Shown one piece after another: positions 16,850 through 25,162 of a stretch of 64,000 nucleotides of DNA. Every line of letters begins with the position of its first letter. Within the stretch, counting starts at the first letter, position 1. The DNA comes from UBA10107 sp963835585 (GTDB taxonomy: Archaea > Nanobdellota > Nanobdellia > Woesearchaeales > UBA10107). The notes beneath the pieces are model-generated. The model made no database searches. It was not told the DNA's origin and was given only the letters and a program-made list of their open reading frames with translations. The stretch covers positions 617,494 through 681,493 of the forward strand of contig CAWIGF010000003.1 of the NCBI GenBank assembly GCA_963835585.1. Reading direction: 5' to 3'. A program made the translations under genes and the position numbers.

Positions 16850-17176
16850 TTAGAATGGAGTGTCATCATCGCTGAACTCCGTATAACGATCATAAAAATA
16901 TGCACCGTGTTTTTCCTTGAGTCTATCGGTGATTACTTCACATAATCCCATAACGATACGTACTTCTTTATCGGTGAGTTCGTCTGACTCAACATCATCA
17001 AAATACAATCCCCCTCCTTGAGGGACCATACATTGTTCAAAAGAGAGTATACTCCGAACAAGACCTGCAATATTCTGTGAAAAAGCAGGAGGATGTAGCT
17101 TGGATTCAAGCATATCGAAAAAACTTGCATAATAGTAACCCTCAACGGTTTTCCCAACTCTCAAATCATAGACCAT
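16850..17176 (-). CDS. Small hypothetical protein directly downstream of the IS
   Basis: About 108 residues from the ATG at 17176, rich in aromatic and acidic residues and ending in DDDTPF. Not recognised. The frame is continuous with the transposase through the left IS end, so on a naive call it looks like part of a 394-aa transposase. In fact the IS ends at 17218, and everything after it is host sequence. Its ancestral promoter would have been on the far side of the IS, next to the S6e promoter, so it is probably silenced or now driven from the IS. Confidence 0.6.
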   Translation of the reverse strand: MVYDLRVGKTVEGYYYASFFDMLESKLHPPAFSQNIAGLVRSILSFEQCMVPQGGGLYFDDVESDELTDKEVRIVMGLCEVITDRLKEKHGAYFYDRYTEFSDDDTPF

Positions 17177-17208
17177 TCCTGACAGCAGGCGTAAAAAACT
17201 AATAAAAC

Positions 17209-17217
17209 TTTCGACCC
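17209..17217. repeat. Target site duplication TTTCGACCC, left copy
   Basis: Nine bases identical to 18108-18116 on the other side of the IS, directly abutting the terminal inverted repeats. Confidence 0.93.
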
Positions 17218-18034
17218 GGCTCTGTCCTAAAAGTCGGTAAAGCCAAGAAAATAAGTTATGGCAGACTAGCCGCAAATATACTTCTGTGCGGATTGTCCGC
17301 ACAGTTTTGGAGCTGACACTAGCTCCAAACTTGCGTTTTATACTGCTGTTGCTTGATTCAACAAGCGATCTTCGATGATACGTTCTCAATCGATACTGCC
17401 TCGCCATTTTCTTACGATAACGACCTCGCTTTGCGTTCTTTTTCGCTGGAACCATGAGCACCATGTTGTGCTCATGCGCAAACTTGAACAAATACTCGGC
17501 AGAATATCCTTTGTCTGCCACAGCAATCCTCGGATTACTGTTTTTTAAGAGAAATTTCGCATCCTTGATGTCGTGTGCTGGAAGCACACGAATCTTCGCA
17601 GCGCAGAATTTCTTTTTTCGCGTGTCGAATGCTGTGCTTAGTTTGATGGGAATACAAGGGAAATTCCCGTCGATGCGCTTCAGATAATGATAGCTCGGAT
17701 TTGTCCTCGACAAACCTGTGCTGTCGATGGCAACGAGATGCGAGTTGCCACAAGTTATGCTCAATATTTTCTGCCAGAAAGCTGTATCGAGTTTTGCAGC
17801 GGTATACTGCAACGCTGATTTGCTTGGGCATCGTATGCCAAGCAAATCGCAGTGTTCCCGGACCCTGCGATAGGACAATCTGCAATATGCCTTGATGATC
17901 AGTGCGTGCAAATGCTCCAGAAATTCATACGTCTTCGGTCCGAAATGGTGCAGCCATCTCGGACAGCCCAATCTCCTCAACAAACGCTTAAGTTTTTGTA
18001 TTAGTTTTGTTTCTTTTCCCATGTGGGGGTTCAC
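17218..18034 (-). CDS. DDE transposase (IS5-like)
   Basis: About 272 residues lie inside the element. The catalytic triad is visible: AIDSTG (first Asp), VADKGY (second Asp) and SLVESSNSSIKRKFG (Glu), the DDE_Tnp_1 arrangement. The N-terminus is basic and helical (DNA binding). Start is GTG at 18034 or ATG at 18022. No stop codon occurs before the inverted repeat: the last codons (GQS) are made of the repeat itself and the frame runs on to the stop at 16850. The element thus borrows its stop from the target. Confidence 0.92.
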
Positions 18035-18041
18035 TCCCCAC

Positions 18042-18068
18042 CCCAGAACAGCCTAGCGGCTGTCTGGG
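18042..18068. repeat. Subterminal hairpin inside the IS
   Basis: CCCAGA-A-CAGCC, loop TAGC, GGCTG-TCTGGG: eleven base pairs with one bulged A. It lies between the right end of the IS and the transposase start. Such structures can shield an IS from transcription entering from outside. Confidence 0.6.
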
Positions 18069-18107
18069 TTATTAGTTTTATGAATTACAGAGATTTAGGA
18101 CAGAGCC

Positions 18108-18116
18108 TTTCGACCC
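18108..18116. repeat. Target site duplication TTTCGACCC, right copy
   Basis: Second copy of the 9-bp duplication. Only about 6 bp separate it from the TATA region of rps6e. Confidence 0.93.
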
Positions 18117-18120
18117 ATAA

Positions 18121-18206
18121 CCTTTATAAATAACCCCTTCCGCCGATACACTATTGCTGAGCACCTCATAGAGGCGTTCGAAAAGAACTAAGCTCGGGGA
18201 GACAAA
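18121..18206 (+). promoter_or_regulatory. rps6e promoter and leader
   Basis: CCTTTATAAATAA at 18121-18133 is a strong TATA box. The ATG lies about 80 bp downstream, so the mRNA has a leader of about 55 bases with GGGGAG just before the start. This contrasts with the leaderless layout of most genes here. The IS ends immediately upstream, where the BRE would be. Confidence 0.65.
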
Positions 18207-18662
18207 ATGGTTGAATTAAGAATAGTTATTTCTGACCCTAAAACAGGGAAAAGCGTGCAGCGAATTGTAAAGGAAGAGAATGTAAAGCCGTTCTTTGGCT
18301 TAAGATTAGGAGACAAGGTTCGTGGAGAGCTCTTGGATCTGACAGGATATGAATTCATGCTGACCGGCGGTTCCGACGAGTCAGGATTCCCAATGAGAAG
18401 AGACGTCGAAGGAATCGGCAAGCAAAGAATTCTTGCGACAAAAGGCGTCGGCATCAGAAAAAATATGAGAAGAGGAATGAGGATAAGAAAGACAGTCGCA
18501 GGAAATACCGTAAATAATCAAACAGCACAATTAAATCTCAGAATAGAGAAGGCAGGCGCTGAAAATATATTCCCTGTAAAGGAAGCTGCCGAGAAAAAGG
18601 CGGAAGATAAGCCCGAACAAAAAAAAGAGAAACAACCAGAGCAAAAGGAAAAGAAAAAATAA
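18207..18662 (+). CDS. rps6e: 30S ribosomal protein S6e
   Basis: 151 residues. Residues 1-115 are a complete S6e domain (FFGLRLGDKVRGELL, LTGGSDESGFPMRRDV, RRGMRIRKTVAG). The last 35 residues are a Lys/Glu/Gln tail not needed for the fold. A small-subunit protein. It heads an operon with aIF2-gamma (next ATG directly after the stop) and a small membrane protein. Confidence 0.97.
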   Translation: MVELRIVISDPKTGKSVQRIVKEENVKPFFGLRLGDKVRGELLDLTGYEFMLTGGSDESGFPMRRDVEGIGKQRILATKGVGIRKNMRRGMRIRKTVAGNTVNNQTAQLNLRIEKAGAENIFPVKEAAEKKAEDKPEQKKEKQPEQKEKKK

Positions 18663-19982
18663 ATGGCTAAAGCAAAAAAAGAAACAACTGAAAAATCCAA
18701 GGAAAAACCTCTGGAGAAAAAGGAAACTAAGAAGAAATCAGTTGAAAAGGCCGAGAAGAAAACAATCCAGCCTGAAGTCAACATAGGAATGGTCGGCCAT
18801 GTCAATCACGGAAAAACAACTTTAACCAAGCAACTGACGGGCATCTGGACCGACACCCATTCTGAGGAAATCAAGCGAGGAATCACAATACGATTGGGAT
18901 ATGCAAACACGAGCATATACAAATACAAAAACACGCCAGCTCCGGAATGTTATACGACAAACCCCGAAAAAGGAAGGGATGCTGAGTTTGTGCGTGCCAT
19001 CTCAATAGTCGATGCGCCGGGACACGAAAGTTTAATGGCAACCATGCTTGCAGGGGCAACCATAATGGATGGCGCTTTGCTCTTGGTCTCCGCGAACGAG
19101 CAATGCCCTCAACCGCAGACCAGGGAACACGTCGTTGCTTTGGAAATAATGGGAATCAAGAACGTCGTTGTCGTCCAAAACAAGATTGATCTGGTGACAG
19201 AAGAACAGGCTGAAAAAAACTATCAGCAAATAAAAGCATTTCTCAAAGGAACTCCTTACGAAAATTCACCCATAATTCCAGTCTCCGCGCAGAAAGGCGT
19301 CAACATAGACTATTTGTTGGAAGCAATCCAGGAACACATTCCAACTCCAGTACGAGACTCTACAAAAGACCCAATCATGCTCGTGGCCCGTTCATTTGAC
19401 GTCAACAAGCCCGGCTCAAAGATCGACGACCTTCATGGAGGGGTCCTTGGCGGTGCATTGGTGCAGGGAGAATTCAGGATAGGGGAGGAAATTGAAATAA
19501 AACCAGGAAAGAAAGTTGAGAAGTATGGAAAAACGACATTGGAGCCGATGTACACAAAAATCACTGGCCTAAAGACAGGAAAGGATGATATGACCATAGC
19601 AAAACCAGGAGGTTCAATCGGAGTAATGACAACACTTGATCCATCCGTCGTGAAATCGGACCAGTTGACCGGTTCGCTGGTAGGATTGAAGGGAAAACTT
19701 CCGCCAACATGGGCCAAGCTAACATTGGAGCCTCATCTTTTGCAACGAGTTGTCGGTACGCGGGAAGAAGCAGTCGTAAATCCAATCACAAAACTAGAGC
19801 CATTGATGCTGAATGTAAACTCCGCGGCAACGGTCGGTATCGTTGACGAAATATCGAAGAAGGGAATTCACTGCACGTTGAAATTGCAAGTATGCGCCGA
19901 AATCGGATCAAAAGTCTCGATCTCCAGGAGATTTGAGAACAGGTTCAGATTGATAGGGTATGGAATAATAAAGGGTGAATGA
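18663..19982 (+). CDS. eif2g: Translation initiation factor 2 gamma subunit
   Basis: The GTPase that carries initiator Met-tRNA to the small subunit. 439 residues: a Lys/Glu-rich N-terminal extension of about 38, then G1 GHVNHGKTTLT, switch ITIRLGYA, DAPGHESLMATML, NKID and SAQKG, followed by the two beta-barrel domains. The zinc-knuckle region between switch I and G3 has one Cys (PECYTTNPEKG) instead of the usual four, so zinc binding is lost. Translationally linked to rps6e (no spacer) and to the following gene. Confidence 0.97.
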   Translation: MAKAKKETTEKSKEKPLEKKETKKKSVEKAEKKTIQPEVNIGMVGHVNHGKTTLTKQLTGIWTDTHSEEIKRGITIRLGYANTSIYKYKNTPAPECYTTNPEKGRDAEFVRAISIVDAPGHESLMATMLAGATIMDGALLLVSANEQCPQPQTREHVVALEIMGIKNVVVVQNKIDLVTEEQAEKNYQQIKAFLKGTPYENSPIIPVSAQKGVNIDYLLEAIQEHIPTPVRDSTKDPIMLVARSFDVNKPGSKIDDLHGGVLGGALVQGEFRIGEEIEIKPGKKVEKYGKTTLEPMYTKITGLKTGKDDMTIAKPGGSIGVMTTLDPSVVKSDQLTGSLVGLKGKLPPTWAKLTLEPHLLQRVVGTREEAVVNPITKLEPLMLNVNSAATVGIVDEISKKGIHCTLKLQVCAEIGSKVSISRRFENRFRLIGYGIIKGE

Positions 19983-20228
19983 ATGAAGGATGACTTCTTT
20001 GCGGAGGCGCTTGGATGGTATGGCGCGATCACAATATTGCTGGCATATGCTCTTCTTATCTTCAAAACAGTAAACATAGATAATGGATTTTACATCTTCT
20101 TCAACATAACAGGTTCAATTGGGATTGCGTATGTTGCGTTTGCAAAAAGAGATTATCAGCCTGCAATTGTAAACTTCCTATGGGCATTGATCGCAGTCAT
20201 CGGGCTCATCATAATGATTGCAAAATAA
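19983..20228 (+). CDS. CBU_0592-like three-TM membrane protein
   Basis: 81 residues, three transmembrane helices (about 10-26, 33-52, 57-79). GWYGAITILLAYALL, a central small-residue helix and YQPAIVNFLWALIAVIGL match the small CBU_0592-type membrane family known in bacteria and archaea. Function unknown. Start ATG immediately follows the stop of eif2g, so it is the last gene of the S6e operon. Confidence 0.75.
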   Translation: MKDDFFAEALGWYGAITILLAYALLIFKTVNIDNGFYIFFNITGSIGIAYVAFAKRDYQPAIVNFLWALIAVIGLIIMIAK

Positions 20229-20362
20229 AAATAAAAAAACAAAACGAGTTCGCCAAATGCGCATCTCTGCGCAGGGTCGTGCGATTGTGCATAACCACCC
20301 CTCGGGAACCAACATTCTTGCTTATTATTTAAACATTCATTGTCCCAAACTAGAAGTACTAT
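20229..20362. other. Convergent intergenic region with a small hairpin
   Basis: 134 bp between convergent genes. An A-rich start after the membrane gene may terminate it. TGCGCA-TCTC-TGCGCA (about 20258-20273) can form a six-base-pair hairpin. No ORF or recognisable RNA. Confidence 0.3.
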
Positions 20363-22402
20363 TTAATTCAAACAAATCCCGTTAGGACAGCCGTTGAATT
20401 CTGGCTTTGCCAACAAAACATTCTTCGGAACATCGACATATAGGACCTGCTGTTTCTTGCTTCCATAACGGTAAATGGTGATTCCCTTGCATTTCAGTTG
20501 ATGAGCGAGCAGATATACCTTCCTCACGTCTTCAACGGTTGCCGTTTTTGGAAGATTGATCGTTTTTGAAACTGAATTGTCAACATATTTCTGGAATGCA
20601 GCCTGGATTTTCACGTGCTGCACCGGATTTATTTCGAGAGCTGTTACAAATAATCGCTTTATTTTGTCAGGAATGTTCTTTACGTGGCGCATCGATCCGG
20701 TTTTTGCAATCTCTTCGATGAGTTTGTCGCTGTAGAATCCTTCTTTCCTGGCAATCTCCTCGAAAATAGTATTGACTTCAAGCAATTTTGTCCCTTCCAG
20801 GATATCCCTGTAAAAAGCAATCGCAAACAATGGTTCTATCCCTGAACTGCATCCTGCGATGATAGAGATTGTTCCGGTCGGCGCGATTGTCGTCACCGTT
20901 GCATTTCTTATCTCGCTGTATTTTCCGTCATAAATACTTCCCTTGAAATTCGGAAAGGAACCTTTTCTTATAGCAAGCTCGATTGATTCCCTTCTTGCCT
21001 CTTCGTCAATGAACTTCATCACTTTTTCGGCAATTCTTACAGCTTCGTCCGAATCATAGCGAATTCCCAACTTGATCAGCATCTCCGCGAACCCCATAAC
21101 TCCCAATCCTATTTTTCTGTTCGCCTTCGTTATGTCATGGATTTCTTTCAGAGGGTATTTGTTCTTGTCAATTACATTGTCAAGGAAATTAACTCCTGTT
21201 TTCACTAATTCTTGGAGTCTTTTCCAGTCAAATTTTCCGTCCCTGACCAATTTTGAAAGATTTATCGAGCCGAGATTGCAGCTTTCATACGGTAATAAAG
21301 CAATCTCACCACAAGGGTTTGTTGCAGTCATCCTTCCGAGCTGCGGCGTCGGATTATACTTGTTTATCTCATCCATGAAAATGATTCCTGGATCTCCTTT
21401 CTTCCATGCGTTCTCGACAATAACGTCAAATACTTTTTTTGCGTTGAGTTCGGAAGTTTTTTTGTGAATATGTGGATTTATCAAAGCATAATTCTTGTTT
21501 TTCCTGACTGCATCCATGAATGAGTCAGTTACACCCACGGAAACGTTGAAATTCTGCAGCATTGTTTCGTCATTCTTCGCTGTGATGAACTCCATTATAT
21601 CAGGATGCGTCACATCAAGTATCCCCATGTTTGCTCCTCTTCTTTTTCCTCCCTGCTTCATTACTTCAGTTGTCTTGTCAAAGACAGTCATGAAAGATAC
21701 AGGTCCGGATGCAACTCCTTTTGTGCTTCCAACCATGTCTCCCTTCGGACGCAACTTTGAGAAATTAAAACCAGTTCCTCCACCAGACTGCTGTACCTTG
21801 GCTTGATTTTTTACAGCATCATAAATTCCGTCAAGTGAATCTTCTACAGGTAAAACGAAGCACGCAGACAACTGCCCCAATCCTGTTCCTGAATTCATCA
21901 ACGTGGGCGTATTGGGCAAAAACTCCAGATTCTTCATCGCTTCAAAGAATTCAGCTTCCTGCGAGCTTGAATTTGCTATTGCATTGGCAACCCTCCTGAA
22001 CAATTGCCTTGGAGTCTCGATTATGTTTCCGGCATCGTCCTTCAGCAGATATCTTTTCCTCAACACAACAAGGGAATTCACAGAGAGCTTCAAGTCGTCC
22101 TTGATTCCCATTTTCTCTTTTAATTTTCTTATTTCAGCTCTTTTCTTTCTGTATTCAACATATGCTTTATGGACAATGGGATAAGATTTTAGGTTTTCTA
22201 CTACGACATCCTGGATTGTCTCCATTTGTATGATGTTCCTGAATCTCCTATTCAGATCGTCAACAACACACTCAAGGACATTTTCAGCTATCGAATCATC
22301 CTTGTAACTTGTCGCATGTATCGCCTTGAGAATAGCCTGCTTTATTTTTGATTTCTGGAATGGAACTAAGCTGCCATCCCTTTTCTGTACTTTGTCTACC
22401 AC
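20363..22402 (-). CDS. nrdJ: Class II (B12-dependent) ribonucleotide reductase
   Basis: Makes deoxyribonucleotides using adenosylcobalamin. 679 residues: N-terminal ATP-cone (about 3-90, VQKRDGSLVPFQKSKIKQAI), then the ten-stranded barrel with LSACFVLP (first redox Cys), NPCGEIALLPYESCN (radical site Cys and Glu) and APTGTISIIAGCSSGIEP. The C-terminus ends in CPNGIC, the shuttling cysteine pair. Length fits class II. GTG is the annotated start, about 31 bp after TTTTTAAAT. Confidence 0.95.
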   Translation of the reverse strand: MVDKVQKRDGSLVPFQKSKIKQAILKAIHATSYKDDSIAENVLECVVDDLNRRFRNIIQMETIQDVVVENLKSYPIVHKAYVEYRKKRAEIRKLKEKMGIKDDLKLSVNSLVVLRKRYLLKDDAGNIIETPRQLFRRVANAIANSSSQEAEFFEAMKNLEFLPNTPTLMNSGTGLGQLSACFVLPVEDSLDGIYDAVKNQAKVQQSGGGTGFNFSKLRPKGDMVGSTKGVASGPVSFMTVFDKTTEVMKQGGKRRGANMGILDVTHPDIMEFITAKNDETMLQNFNVSVGVTDSFMDAVRKNKNYALINPHIHKKTSELNAKKVFDVIVENAWKKGDPGIIFMDEINKYNPTPQLGRMTATNPCGEIALLPYESCNLGSINLSKLVRDGKFDWKRLQELVKTGVNFLDNVIDKNKYPLKEIHDITKANRKIGLGVMGFAEMLIKLGIRYDSDEAVRIAEKVMKFIDEEARRESIELAIRKGSFPNFKGSIYDGKYSEIRNATVTTIAPTGTISIIAGCSSGIEPLFAIAFYRDILEGTKLLEVNTIFEEIARKEGFYSDKLIEEIAKTGSMRHVKNIPDKIKRLFVTALEINPVQHVKIQAAFQKYVDNSVSKTINLPKTATVEDVRKVYLLAHQLKCKGITIYRYGSKKQQVLYVDVPKNVLLAKPEFNGCPNGICLN

Positions 22403-22478
22403 TGTACATACTACTTATTGAATTGGTGTTTTTAAATCTTATTCAAAAGAAAAGACTTTTCGAATACAATTACTACAC

Positions 22479-23030
22479 TCAGTAGTTTCTGAGAATACGT
22501 GCCTGATACAGTGTTGCTATCGTCTGTATTGAACCCATTATGATAAAAAGAACATTGAAAGAAAAATATGCGACAATAAAGCCTCCAAAAATCATCGCTA
22601 TGCCACTCATCAAGAATTCTCCGCCAGCTGCAAGACCCCATGTGAAACCATCATGTCTTCTGTCTTCATATTTCGCATACAACGCGTCCCATGTAGGCCA
22701 CGCCAAGGCAGAAGCAATACCTAATCCTGCCTCGACAAAGAACAAATACATAGGTGATGAGACAAGAAGATAGCTGAACGTAAAGATTGCGTTTAATGCA
22801 TAACCGGTTATCATTAATTTCTCCTTGCTAATCCATTTATCTGATATCTTTCCGACAACAACAATCAGAAGACCCGTCACGATTAGATATGTAGCCCATG
22901 CCCACGATATCTCAAGAATATCGCCACCCACTCTCTAAGCGAATACCGCAAATAACGGACCAAGCAATCCTACTGCAAAATACCACATGTAAGTGCTGTA
23001 AAGAAGTATGCTCTCTTTTTTGTTGGGCAT
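22479..23030 (-). pseudogene. Half-size MFS transporter interrupted by an in-frame TAG
   Basis: Reading from the ATG at 23030, 31 codons encode a start like MPNKKESILLYSTYMWYFA and a first membrane segment GLLGPLFAVFA. A TAG at 22937-22935 interrupts, and the same frame continues with RVGGDILEISWAWATYLIV and five more helices to 22479. The total of about 183 codons makes a six-helix MFS half. WPTWDALYAKYEDRRHDGF is the recognisable MFS loop. The join reads like one protein, probably Glu (GAG) or Gln mutated to TAG. A GTG at 22931 could restart translation without helix 1. Recoding is less likely because TAG ends other genes here. Confidence 0.75.
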
Positions 23031-23069
23031 GCAATCAGAAGAAATTATGACATTATAAATCTTACGTGG

Positions 23070-23840
23070 TTATTTCAATCCTATATTTCCGGCAGGCAAG
23101 GACTTCACTATATCATCCAGTTCTCCGCCGATCTTCTTCCTTATTTTCTTCGCGAGGTCTGATGGTTTTTCTCCCCTGCTTTGCTCGAGCTCAATGTATT
23201 TTTCGCAGTTCTTTTTCACGGAATTCACAGGAGCGCACATTATTGAGCCGTCTTTCATTATTCCGATAGCCAGATTGAACCTGGGAACGACGATGTTCTT
23301 TTTTCCATTGACAATAAATGAACCTCTTTCGAGATATTCCCCTGATTTCGGCGTCGTCGATATCTGTTCAGGCGATACCCAGAAGCTGTTCACGCCGCCA
23401 ACTCCTCCCTTGAATGATTTCGAGAAGATGTACGTGGCATCAGCGACTTCCTGTATGCTTCGTTCCGTCGGTTTTTTTCCTTCTGTTTTTAGAATGAAGA
23501 AAGGACTTCCCACCGCTTCAGTATGGAACACCAAATCATCTTTTTCCATGTGTTTTTTCACAACAGTCTCATTTGAGCCTGCATCCCTCCCTCCAACGAC
23601 AAGAAATCCCTCGCTTGTCATGAACCATCGAAACTTCTCATACCAGTGAGGCGTTCTTTTCTCCTTCTTTGATTCTTCTTCGATCTTGAACTGCTCCTTG
23701 TCTAATTTGATTAATTTATCCTGATAGAGCGCTATGACCCTTTTGATAGTCTCTATCTTTCCTTTCGCCTTCTTTCCTTTCTCAAAATAATCAGAGGCGT
23801 TCTGTTCCAATGATTTTTTCAGATCAATCCTTATTTCCAT
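23070..23840 (-). CDS. Stand-alone NFACT-R domain protein (RqcH-related)
   Basis: 256 residues: an N-terminal coiled coil (about 1-65), then an NFACT-R/DUF814 domain with KFRWFMTSEGFLVVGGRDAGSNE and DLVFHTEAVGSPFFILK. Full archaeal RqcH/NEMF proteins (about 650 aa) bind stalled 60S-type subunits and tRNA. Here the NFACT-N and HhH parts are absent. CTTTAAAA centred 26 bp before the ATG confirms that the start is real and the protein is not truncated by a nearby frameshift. A role at the ribosome is likely, the exact one unknown. Confidence 0.88.
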   Translation of the reverse strand: MEIRIDLKKSLEQNASDYFEKGKKAKGKIETIKRVIALYQDKLIKLDKEQFKIEEESKKEKRTPHWYEKFRWFMTSEGFLVVGGRDAGSNETVVKKHMEKDDLVFHTEAVGSPFFILKTEGKKPTERSIQEVADATYIFSKSFKGGVGGVNSFWVSPEQISTTPKSGEYLERGSFIVNGKKNIVVPRFNLAIGIMKDGSIMCAPVNSVKKNCEKYIELEQSRGEKPSDLAKKIRKKIGGELDDIVKSLPAGNIGLK

Positions 23841-23906
23841 GAATAAATTGAACGATTGTTTCTTTAAAAAGATATCAATCCAAGAAGTGAGTCACATCAT
23901 ACAATC

Positions 23907-23925
23907 GTTACTTACATGTAGTAAC
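23907..23925. promoter_or_regulatory. 19-bp near-palindrome upstream of a TATA box (operator candidate)
   Basis: GTTACT-TACATGT-AGTAAC ends about 10 bp before the TTTATATATAGG box of the gene at 23966. It lies in the divergent region between that gene and the NFACT-R gene. Symmetry and position suit a dimeric regulator. Confidence 0.45.
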
Positions 23926-23965
23926 ATTAGAAAAGTTTATATATAGGCTGCATTGAACAAAAATC

Positions 23966-24562
23966 ATGACTAACATATTTATCTTTGCACCAAGCGTTTT
24001 TGGACTAGAGGAACAGCCAGGCAAGAACAATAAACCAAATTCATACACACTGAGCCAAGAAAATAAGAAATTGCTTGAGAGAATTAAAAATCAAAATGAC
24101 CTTGCCGCGTTGTGGGTGCAGCACGATGATATGGATTACAGATATGACATCCAATTCTCAACCGAATTGCGTACGTACTTCTCAAAGATAATCTGCGAAC
24201 AAGAAGGAAGCGAGTTGGAGATTCCTCAATTAAACACAATCAAATTTTTAGCGAATAAAGAAAAGAAGAAGAATACAACAAATCCACAAAAGATTAAGAA
24301 TTTTTTTGTGTATAAATCAATAGAAGATCTCATGTTGGCGCTTGCACCATTGTCTGAACTTGAAGAAAGAGTTACGCCAGTGTACATAGCAAATGGACAA
24401 AAAGAAAATACAAAAATATACGACTCAGAAATAAATGATATCATTCAATTCAGTTCATTATCTTCTCTTGTAGACCATTATTCCCCCCAAGAAACAATAT
24501 CCCCAGAGATAAGAAAGAAACAAGGACTGATTGAAAGTCTTTTGTTAAAACCAATTTTCTGA
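23966..24562 (+). CDS. Hypothetical soluble protein
   Basis: 198 residues, no signal peptide or membrane helix, charged, with a Lys-rich middle (about 90-115). I see no motif. A strong TATA-like TTTATATATA lies 26 bp before the ATG and a palindrome lies just upstream, so it may be tightly regulated. Not recognised. Confidence 0.6.
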   Translation: MTNIFIFAPSVFGLEEQPGKNNKPNSYTLSQENKKLLERIKNQNDLAALWVQHDDMDYRYDIQFSTELRTYFSKIICEQEGSELEIPQLNTIKFLANKEKKKNTTNPQKIKNFFVYKSIEDLMLALAPLSELEERVTPVYIANGQKENTKIYDSEINDIIQFSSLSSLVDHYSPQETISPEIRKKQGLIESLLLKPIF

Positions 24563-24607
24563 TAAAGCCTCGTAACCTTTAAATAGATTCCCTCTTAGAT
24601 GTTCTAT

Positions 24608-25162
24608 ATGCCGGAGCAGGAAATCAGCGAAGAAGAACTTGAAAAAATGAATCCTGAGCAGATTGCCGAGCTCCAGAAAAAAAATTGCATTTTCTGCCAC
24701 ATAGCCGAGGGAAAAGTTCCCGCAAAGAAAGTTTATGAGGATGAGCATTGCATCGCGATTCTAGATATAAACCCTGCATCGAAAGGACATATGCTGCTCA
24801 TGCCAAGGGAACATTACATGGTCCTGCCTCAGGCTCCCCAAGAAGTAATAGGGCATCTTGGAAAAATAACAAAGAACTTGTCGAGGTCAGCATTGCGTGC
24901 ACTTGGTGCTGAGGGCACGAATATCTTCATAGGCAACGGCGTCATCGCTGGACAGCGAGCGCCTCATGCGATAATCCACATCATACCGCGTTATGAAGGC
25001 GACGGCATAACATGCTTCCAGCTTCCTGAGAAAAATATTCCTGAGAATGACATGCAATCGATTCAGAAAGTTCTTGCGACTGCGCTCGGAACAAAGATAG
25101 AAGCAAAAAAAGAGGAGAAATTGGAGGAGATTGACTTGCGTCAATTGAAGAATATGCTCTGA
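24608..25162 (+). CDS. HIT-family protein 1, catalytic His replaced
   Basis: 184 residues. A short acidic N-terminus, then a HIT fold: CIFCHIAEGKVPAKKVYEDE, ILDINPASKGHMLLMPREHY and AGQRAPHAIIHIIPR. HIT hydrolases and transferases need HxHxH with the middle His as nucleophile; here that residue is Ile. The fold probably still binds nucleotides. ATG at 24608 lies 27 bp after CTTTAAATA, so it is preferred over the ATG at 24599. The stop overlaps the ATG of the second HIT gene (TGATG). Confidence 0.88.
   Translation: MPEQEISEEELEKMNPEQIAELQKKNCIFCHIAEGKVPAKKVYEDEHCIAILDINPASKGHMLLMPREHYMVLPQAPQEVIGHLGKITKNLSRSALRALGAEGTNIFIGNGVIAGQRAPHAIIHIIPRYEGDGITCFQLPEKNIPENDMQSIQKVLATALGTKIEAKKEEKLEEIDLRQLKNML

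Larger units (their letters stand above)
17218..18107 (-). mobile_element. Complete 890-bp insertion sequence, IS5-like
   Basis: Bounded by 14-bp perfect inverted repeats, GGCTCTGTCCTAAA at 17218-17231 and its complement at 18094-18107, and by a 9-bp target duplication TTTCGACCC. The intact duplication and repeats suggest a recent insertion. One DDE transposase occupies nearly all of it. A subterminal hairpin (18042-18068) lies upstream of the transposase. A 9-bp duplication and GGCT ends recall the IS903 group of the IS5 family, but the group is not certain. Confidence 0.93.

Noticed and set aside
16850..18034. A single 394-aa transposase
   Set aside because: Inverted repeat and target duplication at 17209-17231 show that the element ends there; the last ~120 codons belong to host DNA.
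22935..22937. TAG as pyrrolysine in the MFS gene
   Set aside because: TAG also ends ordinary genes here (1930-1932, 25678-25680, 51238-51240), no Pyl genes are seen, and the site is in a plain transporter loop. A nonsense mutation or base error is simpler.
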